Shown here: positions 1 to 11,043 of the stretch, in pieces
Numbering within the stretch: position 1 is the first letter of the stretch
How the letters are laid out: the number at the start of each line of letters is the position of its first letter
Origin: Thermothelomyces thermophilus ATCC 42464
Taxonomy: Eukaryota > Ascomycota > Sordariomycetes > Sordariales > Chaetomiaceae
Direction: 5' to 3'
NCBI RefSeq assembly: GCF_000226095.1
Contig: NC_016476.1
Coordinates: 744,001 to 808,000 of the forward strand
DNA: 64,000 nucleotides
Made by a program: the position numbers and the translations under genes
The notes under the pieces: model-generated
The model's database searches: none
Told to the model about the DNA's origin: nothing
What the model saw: only the letters and a program-made list of their open reading frames with translations

Positions 1-1
1 T

Positions 2-3000
2 TCAAGAGCGCTGCAAATCCAGAGCGATGGTCTCGAGGTTATTCGCGGGATGCTCGAGACCTGCCGAAAAGAGGGCGGAGTTCTGTTGGTCCAGCCGGAG
101 CACCTTTTGTCCTTCAAGCTCATGGGCCTGGAAAGCATCTACGCTCGACCAGGGAGCATCGGACAGGAGATTCTCCAGACCTACCGCGAGTTCGAGGCCG
201 TATCGAGGGATATTGTTGACGAAAGTGACGAGAACTTCAGCGTCAAGTTTGAGCTGATATACACGATGGGCGCCCAACAACCGATTGACATGAGCCCGGA
301 ACGCTGGACGATGATCCAGGAGCTGATGGACATTGTTCTCGACGTCTCCAGGGAGCTGACCAGCGGACCAGGGAGAATCAGAGGACTGCTGCTTGAGGAA
401 CATGATAATAATACCGCCGGGAGCCGCTTCCCGACGATCCGTGTCCTGGAGGACTCGGCTGGGAAGGTTCTGGTCGAGACCATCGCCGAGCGGATCTGTC
501 GCATCGGGCTCAAGGGGTTTCCAATCCACCATCAGACAAAGCGGATGCGACAGGCTGTGCTGGAGTACGTCCTCCAGCCAAACCTCACCCCTGAACAGAT
601 TGCCGCGGTTGAAGACGCCGAGAGCGGGTTGTTTAGCGAGCCAAGCTCGAGGAACGCACTTCTTTTGCTCCGAGGCCTACTTGCCTCCAACGTCATCCTG
701 TTTGCCCTGGGCCAGAAGCGGTTCCGCGTCAACTACGGCCTTGCTCCCGACCGGCGACCAGCCACCATGTTGGCTCTTCCCTACCGGGCCAAGGACTCGC
801 CAGCTCCACGTTCCGAGTTTAGCCATCCGGACGTTGTCATCGTCTTGACGTGTCTAAGCTACTATTATCAAGGCCTCTCAAGTAAACAGCTGCGCAGCTG
901 TCTAGAGATCCTGAGCAAGTCCGATCAGGCAGAGCAAGAGTACAGCCGATGGGCCGCAAAATCTCCAGACCTCCCGTCGTCCCTGGGCCACTTCTCGGGG
1001 GTCAACCTGCAGGACGGCACACTCTACAAGGAGAGCGTATTCCCTGCTCTGCGCTACACGAAGCCGGCCATTGACTTCTTTCTTTCCACGGTCGTCTTTC
1101 CCAGAGAGATGCGGGAGTTCCCCTTCAAACTCTCAGCCTCCGGATGGGACCTCGGAAAGACAAAACGGGACCCTCTCACAGGATTTAGCGGAACCACGGA
1201 CTCAAAGTACGTCCTTCCGCTCTCGGTGACGGCACTCGATCTTGAAGAGCAGCGACACACCAACTCCGCGGTCCTCGCCTGCCTCTTGCGAGACGAAAAC
1301 ACGGTATTGGAACTCGGCGGGGATGAAGCAGACGTCTCTGCCTTGACGGTGGACGTGCTGCTCGACGCGGTGACCACTTCGCGTCAACCGATGAGGGTCA
1401 TCCTCGACGTTGGGGCGCAGATCATCGAGCTCAGCAACCTGGAGGTCGCCCAGCGCTGGCTCGAGTTGGTCCCCGAGCAAGACGCCGATGCAGTCATATT
1501 CTTCAACGACCACGATGAGCTATCTGTTTTGACGCGCGACGGATCAGTGGACCTGTTCATCACATCGCCCTTTGCGACACAGACGGACAGGTGCCTCGTA
1601 TTCCTGGATCAGGCGCATACCAGGGGCACCGATCTGAGGTTGCCCGACTCGTATCGTGCTGCGGTTACGCTGGGGCCCAACCTCACCAAAGACATGCTCG
1701 TGCAAGGTAAGTAATTAGTTAAACCAAGTTCGCTCTTGGACGTCTTTTTATTGTTCTGCTCCATCCGGATTGCTAATTCAGCTCACCTCTGCAGCTTGCA
1801 TGAGAATGCGCAAACTCGGAGCTGGCCAGTCAGTTACCTTTTGCGTCTCGCCCGAGATGCAGAAACGGGTTCGTGGCCTGGCGCACCTGGAGGATTCCCT
1901 CCCGCTCACGGTCACCGACGTTCTCGTGTGCGCCATCGCCGAGACCTGGGACGATGCATCTCGAAGTCTGCCGTTGTGGGCGACTCAAGGCCTCCGGCAT
2001 CAACACCAGGAACTCGTCTGGGAGCGAGCAGAAGATACCGGCGAGTTGTCCATGAATGACGTTGTAGATTACATGGAAGACGAAGCACAGTCTTTGGGAG
2101 AGAGATACCGACCCATCTCCCACGGCAGCGGAACCAATTCTCAGGGCCTGACTTCCAAGCTCATCGAAGCCAGCAAGCTAGAGGCCCGACGGGACCAAGT
2201 GAGCCAGATCAGGGCCAAATGCCTGTCTTTCGGGCTCGCCAATCTGGATGCGATGGGATCTCTCCAGGAAGAACAAGAGCGCGAGCTCGCCCCCGAAGTG
2301 GAGCGTGAGCGACAGGTCGAGGGGCCGCCGCCGCGCAGCCCGGCAGCTCACGCACTGCACCCCGACGTCAAACTCTTTGCGACCTCGGGCATCCTCATCG
2401 CGAACAGCCCGGCGTTCCGCCCTGCCTTCCACACCCTCGCCTCCACCAGCGCAGCGAAACACTTCCCGGTTGAGCGATTCCCAAGCGACCTGCTCGCCAC
2501 GGCGGACTTTGCCCGCACTGTTCAGGCCGGGGAAGATGCCTCGTCCTTCGACGCGTACCAGCGCCCGGTGCAGTGGCTCCTGACCACCAACCCCACTAAT
2601 AAGCAGGCACTCAAAGCCTCGCGCCGACAGAAGAAGACGAAGGCGGCCTCGACGCCGCGCTACGGCATGCACATGGTGCTGGTGAGCTCATGGGAGGCGA
2701 ACGTGCTCAAGAAGGTCCTGGAAGCCGAAGCAGCAGCAGCAGCAGCAGCAGCAATAGCAGGGGGGACAGGGACACCAGCGGGTGCGCCGCCCGTACTGCT
2801 GCGCGCCTACCTCCCTCGGACCAGCCTCTCGTTCGAGTCTCTGGAGGACCTGACGGCGTACACGGTCCCCGCGCACGCGGCAACGGCAACGGCAACGACA
2901 ACGACGACGCCGCCGCAGCCGCCCAAGGAGCTGATCACCCAGCTGAATCTGTTCGCCGGCCAGCTGTACCTGCGCACGTACGACGACTACGTGCGCCTCT

Positions 3001-3317
3001 GTCGGTACCTGGGCCTGTCGTACCGCGAGAACGAGGGCGAGACGGACATCGCGGCGGACGGGTTCGTCGGGAGAGGCGGCGGCGGCGGCGGCGACGATGG
3101 GAAGGAGGGGGGCGAGTACGAGGCGTGCGCGTTCGAGCAGAGCCCGGTCGGGTTCCTAGGCGTGCTGTTCCGGCGGATCCGGAGGGACTGCCTCGATATC
3201 GAAAAGACCCACATGGGGAGGGTGTTGTCGGGCGAGATTCTGACAGGGAAGGATTTTGGGGAGGGCGGGTCGGATGTGAGATTGAACCGGCATATCAAGT
3301 CTGAACCCGATGTGTAG
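2..3317 (+). CDS. DUF3638/DUF3645 giant protein, C-terminal part (5' truncated by window edge)
   Basis: Two exons, <2-1706 and 1795-3317. The 88-bp intron (GTAAGT...CTGCAG) falls inside the first codon of an Ala-Cys-Met-Arg-Met-Arg-Lys-Leu-Gly stretch, and the frame continues across it. The frame is open to the left edge, so the true start lies outside. The motif LDQAHTRGTDLRLP just before the intron and QACMRMRKLGAGQS across it are what I recognise from fungal DUF3638/DUF3645 proteins of roughly 3000 residues, often annotated as ubiquitinyl hydrolase-like or P-loop proteins; the biochemical role is not established. The last about 220 codons contain low-complexity inserts: an Ala run encoded by (GCA)8, a Thr-rich run near 2885-2915 and a Gly run near 3077-3095. 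The C-terminus is therefore poorly conserved, and I cannot assign it a function. Confidence 0.85.
2730..2753 (+). repeat. (GCA)8 trinucleotide microsatellite inside the DUF3638 gene
   Basis: Eight consecutive GCA units encode an alanine run. The repeat stays in frame, so length changes would only add or remove alanines. Confidence 0.9.
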
Positions 3318-3709
3318 AGACGAAAGGGGATACTGTACCGGAGAGGAGGAAGGGTATGCGGTGAGGAGGATCAAGCTCGTTAATCCCCGTCGAAAATAGA
3401 GATGGGGAATCGTGAACTAGGATGGGGAGGTGTGAATGGTCATGTTGAGATATTTGTATGTGCAGCACCTCATAATTAGATGCCCCCAGACAAGATTGTG
3501 TGGTTTCCAGACAGTTTGACTTGCAAAAGGCTACCGTAATTATCCCCTCTACCCTCTCTTTGATTGAACTAGAATCTGGTTATATTAATACCTCTGAAAC
3601 CATGGTCTTTAGCAGTGTCGAGTCTTAACCAAGGTCTACTCTACAGCCCACACAGCACAGGTGTCCCAGCCCGAACGCGGACATCCCTGTTGCCAATTAT
3701 AGGACGATC
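3318..3709. other. Intergenic region between convergent genes
   Basis: This stretch holds the shared 3' flanks of the DUF3638 gene (+) and the carboxylesterase relic (-). I see no coding potential or RNA gene in it. Confidence 0.6.
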
Positions 3710-5536
3710 TTACCAACCGATGGCCAGGTCGAACTCTAGAGGGTGCTCTGCCCACAGCCCCATCCCTTCCTCGCGCCATGTGTCAGGCTCGAACGCGTAT
3801 GTTCAGGACATCGGGGGTCTCGGTAGCATTGAAGACAAGGTTAGACGGCTTCTTGACGCTATACTTTGGCCAGACTGGCACGCTCGAGACTATTGCAGTG
3901 TGTTCAGCTAGATATGCAAGCTCTGGAGTTCCTGAAACTGGAGGAGTGGCCCGAAAGACGTACTATGTACTGAGTTGGAATCGCCCATGTAGACATACGC
4001 GATCAGCATGGCCGAGATAGCATGGAACAGCACTAGATGCGAGCTCGAAGTCGCCACAGGCGGGTTGTTCCCGTACAGATCGTAGTCTCGGAGGAAGCGA
4101 AAGAAGTAGCTGTACTCTGTGTTATGTCCAGCCTATGTGTAATTACCACAGCGTCCGCCATCGAGTTTGCTTTGCTAAGCGGGATGTCTCCCGAGCAGTA
4201 CGGGGAGCAAACGGTGCAGTCTCGGGGACAACATAGTAGCAATGAATGAAGATAGTGGCCACAACAATGGGGGCCCGCAGCAAGACTCACGAATCCCGGC
4301 TGCGCCTGGTACTGCGTCTGGATGGGGATCGATGTCGGCCAGGACGAAGCGCTTCAACTTCGTCGTCGTTGGTCCCTGAGAGGAGGGACACGTCACGAGG
4401 AACTCGCCGGCCTCGAGCTGGAGGGACGGCGGCTGTGGAATGAAGTCACCGTCGACTGTGGGCCACCACGTCGGATGGGTACCTGTTGCTTCTCCAGCTT
4501 CGAAAACCTCGTCGAGGGGCACGGCGCGCAGACAGCCGAGGGCGTCCTCGGCGTCGAGGCAGTTCGTCGCGTTGAGAACGGCTCGGTACCCTTGCACGGC
4601 ATCTTCGCGATCGGGGTGGACGGCGTTCCCAATGCCGATCGACCCGCTGCTCATGATGGCGCCTCGGAACAGCTTCTCGTCGGTCTTAGCTCCGTAAGCC
4701 AGCAGCTGGTAGGCGATGGAGTTGGCGCCGGCCGATTGCCCCCATACTGTCACCTTGTCCAGATCCCCCCCAAAGGCCGCAATGTTCTCTTGGATCCAGC
4801 GTAGTGCCTGGCGCTGGTCCTTAAGTCCGAGGTTTGTCACTCCCGCAGCCGCAACTTCCGTTCCGCCTGGAAAGCCGAGGAAGCCGACTCCGTAGTTGAG
4901 CGTCACGGCCATGATAGCCATGTCTTGTGCCAGGCTCTCCTGCACTATCCAGGAGAAACTAGAGTTTAGATCAGCTCCAAAACCACTGTGAACAAATGTT
5001 AGTCAAGAACGTCCCCGGTGTTCCGCCTCATCAACCTGAAACAGCCCGAAAAGGGGGGGGAGGACGACAATAACACTGGCGGTAACGTACTCGGCAATAT
5101 CTCCGCCGTAGAACCACACAGCCACCGGGAGCTTCTCATCCTTCCTCTTGAGCGTGGCTTGCGACGGCCGGATGGTGTTGAGGTTTCGGCAATCTTCCGA
5201 TATTCCGGTCACGTTGGCATTACGGATGCTCTGCGGCGAGGCCGGGCAGGGGCAGATGTTTCCAAGCCACTCTGCTGATCGTGTGACTTCCCACGACTCG
5301 TTATAAGGTGACGGATTTTCCAGTCGCCCGGCTTTGGGGAAGGGGATCCCCAAGAAAAGGTCCTGGGAAAATTCGGCAAGGTAGCGGCCAACGTAGGTTC
5401 CGTTGCGTGTGGTGGCTACGGGTGCGCCCTGGCAAGATGCAAAGGAGTTGTTGCATTGGGGCCAAATTGACACTCCTCCCCGTCTCTTTTGCAGACGCGT
5501 AGCAAATGCAAACTCTGGAACTGTTGAATCCAGCAA
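3710..5536 (-). pseudogene. Type B carboxylesterase/lipase, probable pseudogene with frame breaks
   Basis: Exon 5536-5091 and exon 4985-4291 join through a good GTACGT...TTCACAG intron and give the alpha/beta-hydrolase core: an oxyanion-loop-like WFYGG segment, then GQSAG with the nucleophile Ser at 4733-4735. Fungal type B carboxylesterases normally have HGGG, but here the segment reads YGGD. Downstream the family pattern persists but jumps frame. A GTNDDE motif near 4359-4376 lies in a different frame from the flanking codons (break near 4395). The C-terminal WPKYS/NLVFNAT block (about 3815-3880) is followed, one base out of phase, by the conserved FEPDTWREEG block ending at a stop at 3710. 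At least three frame changes cannot be explained by ordinary introns. The 5' end is uncertain: a CAACAG acceptor at about 5521-5526 behind a T41 tract suggests that a signal-peptide exon lies upstream or has been lost. Sequencing error in homopolymers is the alternative. Confidence 0.7.
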
Positions 5537-5546
5537 TTTCTCAGGT

Positions 5547-5547
<1 letters not shown>

Positions 5548-5588
<41 letters not shown>
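5548..5588 (+). repeat. A41 homopolymer (T41 on the minus strand)
   Basis: Forty-one consecutive A residues lie directly 5' of the carboxylesterase relic. On the minus strand it is a T tract about 22 bases before a CAACAG acceptor-like site. Confidence 0.95.
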
Positions 5589-5590
<2 letters not shown>

Positions 5591-6838
5591 GAGACTCAGC
5601 ACACGCAGGACCCTTATGCATATCGGCTAAATCCTTCCCTCCCGGAGCCTTTGATGAAGCATGTCACAGCAACTCGGCTCGGTAGGAAGAGAGGCTGAAA
5701 GCTGAGTCTGAGAGTCGAGCGATCCCAGCCCCTACATAATATTCAATTGAATGTTCGTTAAACCCAAGGTATCCAGACAGCTATCCGTTTTGAGGTTGCA
5801 AAGAAGTGGATGAATTGTATGTGGACTGTTTCAAAGAGATATGAGCACACCTGAAGCCAACACGACCAATAGCCCTCGAGTCCGATCATTTGTAGAATTT
5901 TTTTTTTTTTGGGCGATCTGCACTGAGTACAAGTATTTCTTACTCCCACAGGGTTGGCGTAGCTATTTCGTTATCGTAGACTGGTTAATTATCCGTACTT
6001 TGGCGAAATGAAGATGGCGGAGATAATTAATAAGGCAATTGATGGCAACTTCGCTAGACCTGTAGTGTAGAGTCAACGCAGCTCATGCCATAGCCGGTTG
6101 CAGTCATCCATACAATCCGTATATTCCAACCATGTCTTTCTCCGCATATGAGCCTTGCAAGTCTCACCGCTCAGTGCTCAGTGGCCTTGGTCACGGAGAG
6201 CAGGTAAGACAATCACGTGTTTTTACGCGGTCAGGCGCAAACTGCGAGTCGGAACGCATGATGCCAGTGCAGAATGGTTCGGCAACCAGACAAGGTCGTC
6301 GTATTTCTTGTTGAGGGTTAGTCACTGTTACTCGTTTTTCCTTCTCGTTTCCGTTTTCGGATTCGACCGGGCGATTGTGCTTCCGCAGCTGCACAGGCAG
6401 GTTTGCCAGTTCTCCCCCTCTCGCCCCCCCACTTTTTTAAGGATAACCACCGATAACTCCGATTGATATTGCCCAGGCACAGCGCGGAAAGCCGGACAAC
6501 TCAGGGGCTCCTGCCTGTTCGAGCGGCTGATGACTCAGCTGTGCCAAGGCGCTAAAACTTTGTGGCGCGACCTTGGAAGGAACGGAAACTCACAGATCCG
6601 CAACTGGCCTGACCGGACAGATCCGACGAACCAGTCGCGCCACAGCGCTGGGCCGCTTTGCCAGCTGCAATTTTATCCGAGTGGGGACAAATAAACCGAG
6701 GTGGAGATTATTTCCCGCATTCAAAGTGAAATCGACGCTGGATGGCTAACTCAAAACTCAACGCCATCAATCTCGCGCTGCGCTGCGAATGAGTTTGGAC
6801 GGGTGAGTGAAGTTCAAACCACCACCTCCTCCGACGCC
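5589..6838. other. Intergenic region between divergent carboxylesterase relic and ERG3
   Basis: No convincing gene is visible. The stretch contains a short T run near 5899-5911, and the last few hundred bases must hold the ERG3 promoter and leader. In-frame ATG codons upstream of 6839 exist but precede a low-complexity, non-conserved stretch. Confidence 0.6.
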
Positions 6839-7995
6839 ATGGACGCCGCCCTCGAGTTTCTCGACCCGCTGGTCTTTGACCAGATGTATGCCTACCTTGT
6901 CCCCGCCAGGACGTCCTCCGTCAACAACGGGTCGGCGCACGGCGCGCTGGACTACAGCGGCTTCGCCTCCGGCTTGTCCGATGCATCCGCCAGCCACGGC
7001 TCCGCATGGGCGCGCGACAACATCGTGCGCCAGTGCATCTCCATTCTCATCATCACCCAGATTGGCGCCACCGCGCTCTACTGGATCTTCAGCGCGCTGT
7101 CGTACTACTTGGTCTTCGACAGGAGGCTGGAGTACCATCCGCGCTTTCTCAAAAACCAGATTCGCCAAGAGATCATCTCGTCCATGAGCGCCGTGCCATT
7201 TATCAACATCCTCACGCTGCCCTGGTTCCTCGGCGAGGTGCGCGGCTACAGTCTCCTGTATGACAAGGTCAGCGACTATGGCTGGTCGTGGATGTTCATC
7301 TCGACGGTGCTGTTCATGATCTGGAACGATTTCACGATATACTGGATTCACCGCCTCGAGCATCACCCCCGGGTCTACAAGTACATCCACAAGCCGCATC
7401 ACAAGTGGATCAGTAAGTAGTGCTTCTGGAAAATGGCTGTCAGTTCAAATTTCATTTTGATGTTTGTTCTAACGACAAAAATTGCAGTCCCGACGCCCTG
7501 GGCCGCCCTTGCCTTCCACCCACTGGACGGCTACGTCCAGTCGCTGCCCTACCAGTAAGTTCCTCCCGCGCTGCGAAGGCACTGCTCGCTCATGAGCAAC
7601 CCTCCGCTGACTTTTTTTTTTTAAAAAAAAAAAGTGTCTTTGTTTTTATCTGCCCCGTCCAGAAGTACCTCTACATGGTTCTCTTCGGGCTGGTGCAGAT
7701 CTGGACCATTCTGATCCACGACGGCGACATGATCTCGGGCCACTGGCTCGAGAAGTACATCAACAGCCCTGCCCACCACACGCTGCATCACATGTACTTC
7801 ACCGTCAACTACGGCCAGTACTTCACCTGGGCCGACAGCTACTTCAACTCGCACCGCCCGCCTCAGCCTGAGCTCGACCCACTGCACGAGGCCCTGCGCG
7901 TCATGCGCGAGAAGGGGCTCGTCGACGAGAAGGGTGAGCCGATCCCAAAGAATGGCAAGGGGGCCAAGGGGGCCAAAGGCGCCAAGGATGAGTAA
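6839..7995 (+). CDS. ERG3: Sterol C-5 desaturase (ERG3-type)
   Basis: Exons 6839-7412, 7488-7554 and 7635-7995 give 333 residues. The enzyme introduces the C5-C6 double bond in ergosterol synthesis in the ER membrane, using a di-iron centre. The three histidine boxes are visible: HRLEHH and HKPHH at the end of exon 1 and HHTLHH in exon 3. Several hydrophobic helices precede them. I chose ATG 6839 because the following MDAALEFLDPLVFDQMYAYLVP matches the usual N-terminus; an in-frame ATG at 6701 would add 46 unconserved residues. Intron 2 must end at an unusual AAAAAG acceptor (7634), because the nearby CCAG at 7669-7672 would shift the frame. With the AAG acceptor the junction restores the expected aromatic/Pro segment before KYLYMVLFG. 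The C-terminus is a KGAKGAKGAKDE tail that resembles an ER-facing Lys-rich tail. Confidence 0.92.
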
Positions 7996-9403
7996 CGGAG
8001 CGGCGCAGCGTTGACGGAGCGAGTATGGCTGGTACGACAACGCGATAAGAACTTGATGGGTAGAACTTGGAAGAGTTATGGTAAGACCCGGCGGTTCGAT
8101 TTTCTCTATGCGGGAGAACCTCCCGGCGCATGTGTTAGAATATTGGGAGGACGCACTGTTTATGGCGCTATGAGCACCTGTGGGCCTTGGACATAGGTAT
8201 ATATATGCCTGCTCGAAGACTCAGTTCTGAGTTTCCAAAAGAGCATCGTTAGACCGCTTGCCGCGCGCAGCACGCTTGGTGGTCTTTTAATGTATAGACT
8301 TTTAATTCAGATGAAGTCCGTTATGACAGCTTTCACGAACCCTCGGAAATCCTTAATTAATTATCCGCTAATACGGGTTTGGAAGGTCATTGGAGATGAG
8401 TCGAGTGTGCTTCTTGTTCGGCAACGCCGGGCGAGAGTGAGGAGGAGAGAAAGAATTCAAGGCGAGTGAGCAACCCTGAAATATCATGGACTCGGCGTAA
8501 TCTGATCATGAAACGCTCTGGTTTCCAGTCTGAGAATATACGAATGTGAATACATTACACACGATATGCATCCTGCTCCTACAAACCCACCCTCCATCAC
8601 CAGGCTTGGCGGGGCAGTGGGATTGGTGGTTCTTCCAGCAGCTAAAAGCAACGTAAGGGGCGTAGTAAGCACAACTAGTCGAATCTGGGTCAAACCACCT
8701 CGGACTGCTACCATCCGTGTTACGAAAGCTGGTATTCCCGGGCATGCCGGATGGTTTTTTTTTTCTCTTTATTTCCGTCTACCAAGTTCAGCGAGCAGCC
8801 ACAGAGCAAAAAAAGCCAAGCAGCACGCAATGACTGACTACCTTACCCACGCTATGTCAGATCGTAGGATAAGTCCAAGAACAGGGGGGGAGCCGAAGGG
8901 GAACCATGTGCTCTCCATTACAAAAGTTCTCCCCTCAACCCCCCTTCCCCCCCCCTCCCCCCCCCCCCCCGGGTGATTGGCAGCCGGACCGCCCCGACGG
9001 GGGGTTTCCGCATGGGGTAGGGCGGAGATGGTGGTAGCCTATAACCTTGGCTGACCCCTCTGCAACCTGCAACTCAGCCTGATATCCCGTAATAAACCGG
9101 GCATGCCCCAAGCATGCGGATCGAGCTCTGCAAGGCGCGTGGGCGGCTTCCCGGATCCAACAAAGCAGGACGGATCCTCGTCGATTATTTACAGTAATCT
9201 GGGGTTGTATCCGGGGTGTCGGCTACGCACGAAGGACTCTCCCTCAGCAGCAGGGCATTGCTGTGTAAGACCGGCCGTGCAAGGGGTGTCGGAGAGGGTG
9301 CACTCATGGAGTATAAAACCGAAGACGGAGGCCACAAGGGCGGGGAAGGTGAACTCCGGTCGTGTTCTTTGCCTCCGTCGGTCCTGTTCCCTACGACGAG
9401 AAG
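7996..9403. other. Intergenic region between ERG3 and aldose epimerase
   Basis: No gene seen. The stretch includes C-rich tracts near 8938-8972 and the promoter of the downstream epimerase. Confidence 0.6.
9312..9318 (+). promoter_or_regulatory. TATA box of the aldose epimerase gene
   Basis: A perfect TATAAAA lies 86 bp upstream of the ATG at 9404, a plausible distance for a fungal core promoter. Confidence 0.5.
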
Positions 9404-11043
9404 ATGAAGTTCTCATATCCCCTGCTAGCAGCCATGGCGGCCGAAGCGTCCGTGATCGGCAGAGAACGTCACGTCCCGCCGCCTGGCGAGGATGGGCGCT
9501 ACACCATATCTGCGGAGGGTATCAAGGCGCAGGTATGTAGTATGTACGCCAGCGGCAAGGTCCAAGGGCGCAGAAGAGAAATGAATAGTTCACGTGGTTT
9601 TTTTCTTTCTTTCTTTCTTTTTCTTTTCTTTTCTTTTTTTTTTTTTTGCTGACCACCGCAGTTCATCCCGTACGGCGCCACCCTGACCAACTTGTTCGTC
9701 AAGGACAAGAACGGCGAGGACATTGACGTGGTGCTCGGCTACGACGATGTCAACTATTACCGTAAGTTGGCCCGCTGACCAAGAGAGCTTGATTGTGGGA
9801 AATGGAACGACGACTTAAATACCGAGCGCACACAGCCGAGGACCCCGGCCATCCGGTGTACAACGCCATTCCCGGCCGGTACGCCAACCGGATCGGCAAC
9901 GGGAAGTACACTCTCGACGGGAAGACGTACTTCACCGAGAAGAACGACGGCAACAACACGCTGCACAGCGGCACCAACAACTGGTCGTACCGCGTGTGGG
10001 ACGTGACCGATCTCAAGGAGGACTCCATCACCTTCTCGATCCTGGACAAGGCCAATTCGTCCCAGGGCTTCCCGGGCGACGTTAAAGCGTCCGTCACGTA
10101 CTCGGTCAAGGGTTCGACCTGGAACATCAAGATGAAGGCCGAGGCTCTGAACCACAAGACCCGTATGTGTTTCCCTTTAACTATTTACTTCCACAACATT
10201 CTTTTTTTTTTCTACAATATTTTCCTTTTCACTCTTTGTTCTTTTCTTTCCCTCGTTTGTTTCATTATCTTCCCTGCGCCTAGATGACGGCTGACATGCA
10301 TAATTAACCGCTCCCCCCCCCCCCCCAGCCCTCCTGCTCACTCAGCACACCTACTTCAACCTGGACGCCTACCACAACCCAGACACGGCCAAGATCTGGG
10401 ACCACGGGCTGTACCTGCCGTACTCGAAGCGGTACCTCGAGGGCGACCAGGGGGCGCTGCCGACGGGCAAGATCCTGACTGCGGAGCCCGGGTCGATCAA
10501 CGACTTCGCGTCGTCGGCGGACCTGACGGTCGGGCACGCGCGGGACCAGCCCGGGTTCGAGGGCAACTGCGGGGCCGACGGCGCCTGCGAGGGCTACAAC
10601 GGCTACTTCCTGATCGAGGACAAGCCGTCCGCCGACGCCGTCGTCCTCCGCCTGTCGAGCGCCTTCTCGGGCGTCACCGCCGACCTGCGCACCGACCAGC
10701 CCGGCGTCGTCCTCTACTCGTGCAACTGGATGGACGGCTCCGCCGACCTCAAGAGCACCCAGGGCATCAAGGGCGTCAACGAGAAGGTCATCAGGAGCAG
10801 CTGCATCGCCATCGAAGCCCAGGACTACCCGGATGGCATCAACCAGTGAGTTTTCCCTTTCATCCCCCCCCCCTTCCCCCCTTTCGTTTTGCTGCCGGTT
10901 TTTTTATGATACTGATGACTGACGATAATTCCTTTTTTTTTCACTGCAGTCCTGAATGGGGACGTACCGAAGCGCAGATCTGGGGCCCGGGTGAGACGTA
11001 CACGTGGGAGAGCTCGTGGACCTTTGGGTTGCTCGAAGCCTGA
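9404..11043 (+). CDS. Aldose 1-epimerase (galactose mutarotase family), probably secreted
   Basis: Five exons (9404-9532, 9662-9761, 9836-10162, 10329-10845, 10950-11043) give 388 residues, and all junctions keep frame. The family interconverts alpha and beta anomers of hexoses. Recognisable blocks in order are FIPYGATLTNL, AIPGRYANRIGNGKY, LHSGTNNWSYR, the catalytic-His region LLLTQHTYFNLDAY, and the C-terminal PGETYTWESSW. The N-terminus MKFSYPLLAAMAAEASV is short and hydrophobic and looks like a weak signal peptide. This suits the secreted fungal subgroup rather than the cytosolic GAL pathway enzyme, but secretion is an inference. Intron 1 has a roughly 50-bp T/C tract, and intron 3 ends in a C run directly before its AG. 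Confidence 0.93.

Noticed and set aside
2690-3304. A 204-codon Arg/Gly-rich frame overlapping the end of the DUF3638 gene
   Set aside because: Alternate frame of the low-complexity C-terminus. The main frame keeps the conserved block and natural stop at 3317.
8938-8972. C-rich homopolymer region as a possible structured regulatory site
   Set aside because: It is a simple low-complexity C run with T and G interruptions. Nothing around it suggests a site, and homopolymer miscalls are possible.
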